Under the pieces are notes generated by a model. The model was not told the DNA's origin, ran no database searches, and was given only the letters and a program-made list of their open reading frames with translations. From positions 1 to 12,253 of the forward strand of contig JBBQVO010000099.1 of the NCBI GenBank assembly GCA_038211505.1: a stretch of DNA of 12,253 nt, read 5' to 3'. How positions within the stretch are numbered: position 1 is the stretch's first letter; each line of letters begins with the position of its first letter. Source of the DNA: JBBQVO01 sp038211505 (GTDB lineage: Bacteria; Chloroflexota; Dehalococcoidia; DSTF01; JACRBR01). Of the stretch, positions 6,980 through 12,253 are shown piece by piece. The position numbers and the translations under genes are program-made.

Positions 6980-8872
6980 ATGTTTCGCGCGCGGCTCTGG
7001 CCGTACATGCTCCGCTATCGCTTTCGCATGGGCGTCGGCTTGCTCGCGCTGGCCGCCGCATCCGGCGTCAGCATCCTCGCGCCGTACGTGCTCGGCCGCG
7101 CCGTCGATAGCCTGCGAGAAGGGCCGTCGACGCAGAAGTTGCTGTTCTTCGCCGGCCTGACGATCGCCATCCAACTTTGCGATAGCGGTCTGCGGTTCGT
7201 GACGCGCATTTTCGTGAGCGGCTCTTCGCGCAAGATTGAAAACGACCTTCGGAACGACGTGTACGCGCACATCCAGTCGCTCGACCAGAAATTCTTTCAC
7301 GACAACCAGACGGGCGACCTGATGGCGCGCGTCTCGAACGACGTAACTACGGTGCGCGAGATGCTCGGCCCGGGACTGATGGATCTCTTCCGGTCGGTGC
7401 TGCTGTTCTTCGCGGGGCTCGGGATCATGCTGACGATCGATGTCAAGCTGGCGCTGCTCGCGGCGCTGCCGCTGCCGTTCATCACGCTGCTCTTCGTTTG
7501 GGTGGGACAGGTGATCGAGAAGCGCTTCCACGCCGTGCAGACGCAGTTCGGCAACCTGTCGACGTTTGTGCAGGAGAACTTCTCCGGCGCGCGCGTTGTA
7601 AAGGCGTACGTGCAGGAGAACAACGAGGCCGACGCGTTCGAGCGCGAGACGCGGAAATTCGAAGAGGCAAACCTCCACTGGGCGCGCCTCTCAATGGCGC
7701 TGTGGCCGCTGCTCAGCGTGCTGATCGGCGTCAGCACCGTCATCGTCATCTACGTCGGGGCGCTGGAGGTGAAGTCGGGCGCGATCACGCTCGGGCAGTT
7801 CGTGCAGTTCAATGCGTACATCGTGCTGCTGTCGGTGCCGATGGTGAACCTCGGCTGGACGTTGAACATGTACCAGCAGGCGGCGGCGTCGATGCAGCGC
7901 GTCGAGGAGGTGTTGTCGCGGCGGCCGGTAATCGTCGATGCACCGGGCGTGCAGCCGCTGGCCGACGTGCGGGGCAGCATCGCATTCGAGCGCGTGAGCT
8001 TCGGCTACTTCAACCGGCCGGTGCTGTACGACATCACGATCGACGTGCCGGCGGGCACGACGCTGGCGATCGTCGGTCCGACGGGATCCGGCAAGACGAC
8101 GCTCGTCAACTTAATCGCGCGCGTGTATGACGTGCGCGCCGGCCGCATCGCGATCGATGGCACCGATGTGCGGGAGATTCCGCTGGAGCAATTGCATCGA
8201 TCCGTCGCGTTCGTGCCGCAAGAGTCGTTCCTCTTTTCGACGACGCTCGAAGATAACGTCGCCTGGGGCGGCGATACGGATGCGGCGCGCGTCGAGCAGG
8301 CGGTGGAGCTGTCGCAGCTGGTGAACGACATCGCGCAGCTGCCGCGCGGCATGCAGACGATGGTCGGCGAGCGCGGCGTGTCGCTGTCCGGCGGCCAGAA
8401 GCAGCGGGCGGCGATCGCGCGGGCGCTGGCGCGCGAGGCGCCGATCCTGATCCTCGACGACGCGCTGTCGCACGTCGACGCATACACGGAGGAGCGGATC
8501 CTCTCCGGCGTGCGCGGCTACATCAGCGGGAGGACGGCGGTGATCATCGCGCATCGCGTGTCGGCGGTGCGCTGGGCCGATCAGATCGTCGTCATCGAGG
8601 AAGGCCGCATCGTCGAGCGCGGCACGCACGATGAGCTGATCGAGCGCGATGGGCCGTACGCGCAGCTCGATCGCCGGCAGCGATTGGAAGCGGAGCTGTT
8701 TGAAGATGGGCCGGCGGACGATGCGCCAAATGCGACGAATGGGGCGGCTGCCACGAACGGAACCCCGCCCCCTGACGGGATGGCGTCAATGAACGGGACC
8801 GCGTCCACGAATGGCGCGAGCGGGAACGATCCGGCGGGCGGCGCGGCCTCGGCCGGCGGCGGGAGCGACTGA
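6980..8872 (+). CDS. Half-size ABC exporter subunit with degenerate catalytic Glu and repeat tail
   Basis: This 630-residue fused membrane-ATPase protein of the ABC exporter type has six membrane segments in the first ~310 residues. The ATPase domain has Walker A GPTGSGKT (366-373, Lys372), Q-loop Gln414, signature VSLSGGQ (LSGGQ 469-473), Walker B ILILDD (Asp493) and H-loop His525. Asp494 stands where the catalytic Glu should be. Together with the partner encoded next, this fits the subunit of heterodimeric exporters that bears the weak ATP site. After the ATPase domain comes an unusual hydrophilic tail of about 50 residues with hexapeptide repeats. I chose ATG 6980 because the protein then begins MFRARLWPYMLRYRFRMG as in relatives; a TTG at 6896 would add 28 atypical residues. 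No good ribosome site precedes it: AGAAGG lies 13 bases away and CCCCCTCC is nearer. Export of drugs, lipids or peptides is possible; the substrate is unknown. Confidence 0.94.
   Translation: MFRARLWPYMLRYRFRMGVGLLALAAASGVSILAPYVLGRAVDSLREGPSTQKLLFFAGLTIAIQLCDSGLRFVTRIFVSGSSRKIENDLRNDVYAHIQSLDQKFFHDNQTGDLMARVSNDVTTVREMLGPGLMDLFRSVLLFFAGLGIMLTIDVKLALLAALPLPFITLLFVWVGQVIEKRFHAVQTQFGNLSTFVQENFSGARVVKAYVQENNEADAFERETRKFEEANLHWARLSMALWPLLSVLIGVSTVIVIYVGALEVKSGAITLGQFVQFNAYIVLLSVPMVNLGWTLNMYQQAAASMQRVEEVLSRRPVIVDAPGVQPLADVRGSIAFERVSFGYFNRPVLYDITIDVPAGTTLAIVGPTGSGKTTLVNLIARVYDVRAGRIAIDGTDVREIPLEQLHRSVAFVPQESFLFSTTLEDNVAWGGDTDAARVEQAVELSQLVNDIAQLPRGMQTMVGERGVSLSGGQKQRAAIARALAREAPILILDDALSHVDAYTEERILSGVRGYISGRTAVIIAHRVSAVRWADQIVVIEEGRIVERGTHDELIERDGPYAQLDRRQRLEAELFEDGPADDAPNATNGAAATNGTPPPDGMASMNGTASTNGASGNDPAGGAASAGGGSD
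8732..8821 (+). repeat. Degenerate 18-base tandem repeat in the exporter gene tail (5 units)
   Basis: Five in-frame 18-base units encode the hexapeptides ATNGAA, ATNGTP, PPDGMA, SMNGTA and STNGAS (residues 585-614 of the exporter subunit). A decayed sixth unit (GNDPAG) follows. The Asn/Asp-Gly pair keeps its place in every unit while the DNA has diverged, with both AAT/AAC and GGG/GGA/GGC codons used. Confidence 0.75.
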
Positions 8873-10695
8873 TGGCGATCAGCGACTACCACGAAGAAGA
8901 CGACGCGATCGGCAAAGCCTACGATTCGTATCTCGTCGGGCGGCTGATGGGGTATATGCGGCCGTACCTGTGGCGCGTGATCGTGGCGCTCGTGCTGCTA
9001 CTCGGCACGACGGGGCTGACGCTCGTGCAGCCGCTGCTGATCTCAAAAGCCATCGACCAAGACATCGCAAAGCAATCGACGGACGGACTGGGTTGGATCA
9101 TCGGCGCGTATCTCGGCGTGCTCGTCCTGATGTTTGTCTTCGCGTACATCGAAGCGTTGCAGATGGTGATCGTCGCGCAGAAGGTGATGAACGATCTGCG
9201 GATGAAGCTCTTCCGCCATCTGCAGCAGATGTCGATCGCCTTCTATGACGTGAACCCGGTCGGCCGCCTCGTGACGCGGCTCACCAACGACATCGCCGCG
9301 CTCAACGAGCTGCTGACGGCGGGCGCTGTGACGATCATCAAGGACGTGTTCCTGATTGTGGGGGTGGCGGGGTTCCTGCTGTACCTCAACTGGAAGCTCG
9401 CGCTCGTCACGTTCGTGATCATGCCGGTACTGGCTGTGATCATGCGCTGGTTTGCGGTCGTCATGCGCAACTCGTTCCGCAAGCAACGGCTCTACATCGC
9501 GCACCTCAACGCCTTCACGGCCGAACATATCGGCGGCATGATGCTGATCCAGCTGTTCGGACGGCAGCGGCGCGACAACGAAGAGTTCCGCGGCCACAGC
9601 GGCGATCTGCTCGACGCGAACATGGAGGTCGTGCACTCGTTCGCCGCGTTCGAGCCGGTGGTGGCGATCGTCAGCGCCGTAACGACGGGCATCGTCATCG
9701 TGATCGGCGGCCGCTTCGTCCTGCACGAGACGCTCACGATCGGACAGTTGGTCGCGTTCCTGACGTACGTCTCGATGTACTACAACCCGGTGCGTGAGAT
9801 CGCCGATCGCTTCAACATCCTGCAGTCGGCGATGGCGGCGCTGGAGCGCATCTTCACGCTGCTCGATGAGCCGGAGGGCGTGCAGGATGACGATGCGACG
9901 CTGGAGTTGCCGGAGCACGTCGCCGGATCGGTGGAGTTCGAGCATGTGTGGTTCCAGTACGCGACGGGCGACTGGGTGCTACGCGACGTGAGCTTCACGA
10001 TCGAGCCCGGCGAGCGCATCGCCTTTGTCGGCGCGACGGGCGCCGGCAAGACGAGCATGATCAACCTGCTGCTGCGGTTCTACGACATCCAGCGCGGGCG
10101 CATCCTGCTTGACGGCATCGACATCGCCAAGGCGAAGCAGCAGCAGGTGCGGCGGCACATCGGCCTCGTGTTGCAGGATCCGTTCATCTTCACGGGCACG
10201 ATCGAAGAGAATATTCGGCTGCGCGACGAGTCGATCTCGCCGGCGCAGGTGCGTGAAGCCGCGCGGCTCGTCGGCGCCGATCGTTTCATCAACGAGATGC
10301 CGGAGGGGTATCAGCATCGCCTTGTCGAACGGGGCGCGAATCTCAGCACGGGACAGAAGCAGCTGCTGGCGTTCGCGCGGTCCGTCGCCTTCGATCCAGA
10401 AGTGATGCTCGTACTCGATGAAGCGACGGCGAACATCGACTCCGAGACGGAGGCGCTGATCCAGGAGAGCCTCGAGCGACTGACGGCCAAGCGGACGAGC
10501 ATCATCATCGCCCATCGTCTGGCGACGGTGCGAGGCGCCGATCGGATCATCGTGCTGCACCACGGCGAGATCGTCGAGCAGGGCACGCACGACGAACTGC
10601 TGGCGATTCGCGGCCGATACTTCCGCCTCTGGTTGCTGCAGCAGCGCGAGGTGCCAGCCGATGTGCTCGCGCGCACGGAGCAGCGCCTCGCCTGA
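8872..10695 (+). CDS. Half-size ABC exporter subunit with canonical catalytic Glu and altered signature
   Basis: This is the partner of the preceding subunit, 607 residues with the same architecture: an N-terminal lead of about 30 residues, six membrane segments to about residue 325, then an ATPase domain. It has Walker A GATGAGKT (387-394, Lys393), signature NLSTGQ (LSTGQ 491-495 instead of LSGGQ), Walker B MLVLDE with catalytic Glu517, D-loop ANID, and H-loop His548. In a head-to-tail ATPase dimer its LSTGQ faces the Asp-bearing site of the first subunit, so both changes fall in one degenerate site while the other stays complete. Its ATG at 8872-8874 shares one base with the TGA of the upstream gene, and GGGAG lies 6 bases upstream, so translation should be coupled at near 1:1. 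Relatives include the TM287/288, LmrCD and BmrCD exporters. The substrate is unknown. Confidence 0.95.
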   Translation: MAISDYHEEDDAIGKAYDSYLVGRLMGYMRPYLWRVIVALVLLLGTTGLTLVQPLLISKAIDQDIAKQSTDGLGWIIGAYLGVLVLMFVFAYIEALQMVIVAQKVMNDLRMKLFRHLQQMSIAFYDVNPVGRLVTRLTNDIAALNELLTAGAVTIIKDVFLIVGVAGFLLYLNWKLALVTFVIMPVLAVIMRWFAVVMRNSFRKQRLYIAHLNAFTAEHIGGMMLIQLFGRQRRDNEEFRGHSGDLLDANMEVVHSFAAFEPVVAIVSAVTTGIVIVIGGRFVLHETLTIGQLVAFLTYVSMYYNPVREIADRFNILQSAMAALERIFTLLDEPEGVQDDDATLELPEHVAGSVEFEHVWFQYATGDWVLRDVSFTIEPGERIAFVGATGAGKTSMINLLLRFYDIQRGRILLDGIDIAKAKQQQVRRHIGLVLQDPFIFTGTIEENIRLRDESISPAQVREAARLVGADRFINEMPEGYQHRLVERGANLSTGQKQLLAFARSVAFDPEVMLVLDEATANIDSETEALIQESLERLTAKRTSIIIAHRLATVRGADRIIVLHHGEIVEQGTHDELLAIRGRYFRLWLLQQREVPADVLARTEQRLA

Positions 10696-10737
10696 CACGC
10701 CCGCGTTTGTTGATCCACTCTTGCCGATCGCTCGGCG

Positions 10738-10743
10738 TATACT
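10738..10743 (+). promoter_or_regulatory. Candidate -10 element upstream of the glycosyltransferase
   Basis: TATACT (5 of 6 matches) lies 35 bases before the chosen ATG in the 83-base gap after the exporter operon. No -35 hexamer stands at a usual distance; TTGATC at 10710 is 22 bases away, too far. No terminator hairpin is visible between the exporter and this gene, so read-through from the exporter operon is equally possible. Confidence 0.33.
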
Positions 10744-10778
10744 TCGCGCGGTGATCGACACGCAGTGAACGGGATGCG

Positions 10779-12253
10779 ATGGATCGGCCCCACGACGATA
10801 ACGCTGGGCGAGCGGCAGTTCAGGGTCGGTTTGACTGGTTCCGGAACTCCGACGCGCGCATCGCATCGGCGCTGGCGCTCGGCGCGCTCGCGGTCGCGCT
10901 TCTCACGCAGTTCGGACTGACGAAGTACTCCGGCATCGTGCCATATACGGCGCTCGGCTTCGTCGTCGCGGCGGCGCTGTTCGCCGCGTCAGCCTGGATC
11001 GTCGCGCATGCGGCGGCCGGTGACGACGGCGATGCGACGCCGGACGGCACGGAGCGAACGGAATTCGCGCTGTCACGGCGGTGGGAAATCGCAGCCTTCG
11101 CGAGCGTGATCGCGCTTGCGGCGTTCTTCCGGTTCTGGCACTTCTTCTCGTTTCCGCCGGGGCTCTGGTTCGACGAAGGAACAAACGCGAACGACGCGAT
11201 CTCGCTGATCGACGGCGATCACACGCGCATCTGGTTCGACAGCGTGTTCGGGCGTTCGACGCTGTATCTGTATCTGCTAGCCGGGTCGTTGAAGCTGTTC
11301 GGCTACACGATCTTCGCGATTCGCATCGTGCCCGCGGTTGCCGGGCTGGCGGCTGTCGTCGCGTTTTATGCGCTGGCGCGGCGCATGATCGGCGTCGTGC
11401 CGGCGCTCGTCGCAACGGCGCTGTTCGCGGTCTCGCGCTGGGCCGTGACATTCAGCCGCATCTCGTGGGAGGCATCGCTGCAGCCGCTGTTCGAGATTCT
11501 CGTTGTGTTCTTTCTTGTCCGCGGGCTGGAGACGAAGAGCAAGTTGTCGTTCGCGCTCGGCGGCGTCGCGCTTGCCGGCGGCATCTACACCTACATCGCG
11601 TTTAGGATGGCGCCGTTCGTCGTCATGATGTTGTTGCTGTATGTCGCTGTGACGCAATGGCAGGCGATCCGGCGCAACGTCTTGGGGCTGGCGATCTTCG
11701 CGATCGCGTTCGCGATCGTCATCGCGCCCCTGGCCCTCTTCGCCGTGCAGAATCAGGATCGGTTTTTGCAGCGGACGAAGCAGGTCAACGTCTTCAAGGA
11801 AGTCGATAACGCCGGCAGTTATGAACCGCTGCGATACAACCTTCGTCACACGATCAAGATGCTGAACGTGCAAGGCGATCCGAACGGCAGGCATAACATT
11901 CCGAACGCGCCGATGCTCGACGAGGTGACGGCGGCGTTGTTCGTGCTGGGGCTGGCGGCGGCGCTCTGGTCGGCGCGCCGCTGGCGGCGGGGGTCGATCG
12001 CGCTGTGGTTCGTGATGGGGTTGATCCCGGGAGCGCTCACGATCAATCTCGAGAATCCGAGCGCGATCCGCGACGTTGGCGCGATCCCTCCGCTCTACCT
12101 CCTCGTCGGCATCGCGGTGTCGACGCTCTACGCGTCGCTCGGGCGAAGCCGTGCGGGGCTGTTCGCGTTCGGCGCCGTCGCCGTGCTGCTCGTGGCGGGT
12201 AGCGCGGCGCTCAACTACTACGACCTCTTCCACCGGCAACAGCATGATATGCG
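10779..12253 (+). CDS. Polytopic GT39/PMT-type glycosyltransferase (3' truncated by window edge)
   Basis: This frame stays open to the right edge, giving 491 residues so far. It encodes a membrane protein with many hydrophobic segments, including about 29-47, 55-78, 103-120, 180-198, 206-220, 236-249, 277-292, 300-323, 384-398, 407-421, 436-452 and 460-478. After the third segment comes PPGLWFDEGTNAND (126-139). An Asp-Glu pair (132-133) in the first large external loop is the hallmark of the PMT/ArnT-like GT-C fold, where the acid takes part in catalysis. Such enzymes move a sugar from a polyprenyl-phosphate donor to proteins or lipids outside the membrane. The motif FSRISWEASLQPLFE (225-239) is common in bacterial members of this family. 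The start is ATG 10779 with only a weak upstream GGGA; the ATG at 10774 is in another frame. An acidic, low-complexity loop at 80-93 separates the two N-terminal segments from the core. Acceptor and donor are unknown. Confidence 0.87.
   Translation, partial: MDRPHDDNAGRAAVQGRFDWFRNSDARIASALALGALAVALLTQFGLTKYSGIVPYTALGFVVAAALFAASAWIVAHAAAGDDGDATPDGTERTEFALSRRWEIAAFASVIALAAFFRFWHFFSFPPGLWFDEGTNANDAISLIDGDHTRIWFDSVFGRSTLYLYLLAGSLKLFGYTIFAIRIVPAVAGLAAVVAFYALARRMIGVVPALVATALFAVSRWAVTFSRISWEASLQPLFEILVVFFLVRGLETKSKLSFALGGVALAGGIYTYIAFRMAPFVVMMLLLYVAVTQWQAIRRNVLGLAIFAIAFAIVIAPLALFAVQNQDRFLQRTKQVNVFKEVDNAGSYEPLRYNLRHTIKMLNVQGDPNGRHNIPNAPMLDEVTAALFVLGLAAALWSARRWRRGSIALWFVMGLIPGALTINLENPSAIRDVGAIPPLYLLVGIAVSTLYASLGRSRAGLFAFGAVAVLLVAGSAALNYYDLFHRQQHDM

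Noticed and set aside
6953..7678. Minus-strand open frame opposite the first exporter gene
   Set aside because: Mirror-frame composition and no ribosome site; it covers the conserved membrane domain of the exporter.
9043..9945. Minus-strand open frame within the second exporter gene
   Set aside because: It is His/Asp/Arg-rich, a shadow of the real frame. The plus strand holds all ATPase and membrane motifs.
9979..10866. Minus-strand open frame over the end of the second exporter and the following gap
   Set aside because: Low-complexity shadow composition and no motif; it conflicts with Walker A, Walker B and H-loop on the other strand.
11277..12245. Long minus-strand open frame opposite the glycosyltransferase
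   Set aside because: Its product is dominated by Arg, His, Glu and Gln runs, as expected from reading a high-GC gene backwards. The plus-strand frame gives a coherent multi-pass membrane protein with a family motif.
1..12253. tRNA, rRNA, CRISPR arrays, insertion sequences and riboswitches
   Set aside because: No cloverleaf-like, spaced-repeat, transposase or long leader structures were recognised. No gap between genes exceeds about 220 bases.

Overview
The window comes from a high-GC bacterium. It holds nine protein-coding genes, two of them cut by the window edges, and no RNA genes, insertion sequences or CRISPR arrays that I can see. The pairing of zwf with opcA, a twin-arginine lipoprotein and a GT39-type membrane glycosyltransferase suggest Chloroflexota (Dehalococcoidia-like) or an actinobacterium. 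I favour Chloroflexota on the general feel of the proteins; this is inference, not proof.

Region 1 (1-2004, plus strand): the 3' part of zwf (glucose-6-phosphate dehydrogenase) overlaps opcA, its assembly/activation partner. This is the entry to the oxidative pentose phosphate pathway and the NADPH supply. Region 2 (2051-2908, minus strand): a lone alpha/beta hydrolase converges on opcA and appears to have its own promoter and a strong ribosome binding site. Region 3 (3104-6760, minus strand): a tight three-gene operon encodes a family 5 (peptide/nickel-type) substrate-binding lipoprotein and its two permeases, with 3 and 9 bases between genes. It runs from a good sigma70-like promoter at 6814-6842 to a GC hairpin at 3054-3074. 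The two ATPase genes such an importer needs are not in the window.

Region 4 (6980-10695, plus strand): two half-size ABC exporters overlap by one base. Their ATPase motifs are complementary: the first has Asp in place of the catalytic Glu and a normal signature, and the second has a normal Glu and an altered signature (LSTGQ). They therefore very probably form a heterodimeric exporter of the TM287/288-BmrCD-LmrCD kind, with one active and one degenerate ATP site. The first subunit ends in a hexapeptide-repeat tail encoded by an 18-base tandem repeat. Region 5 (10779 to the window end, plus strand): a polytopic GT39/PMT-type glycosyltransferase, open at the right edge.

The importer and exporter operons diverge from a 219-base intergenic region (6761-6979) that carries a 34-base interrupted palindrome, a likely operator for one or both. 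I found no clearly new biological system. The best leads are that shared control region, the asymmetric exporter with its repeat tail, and the importer without ATPases.
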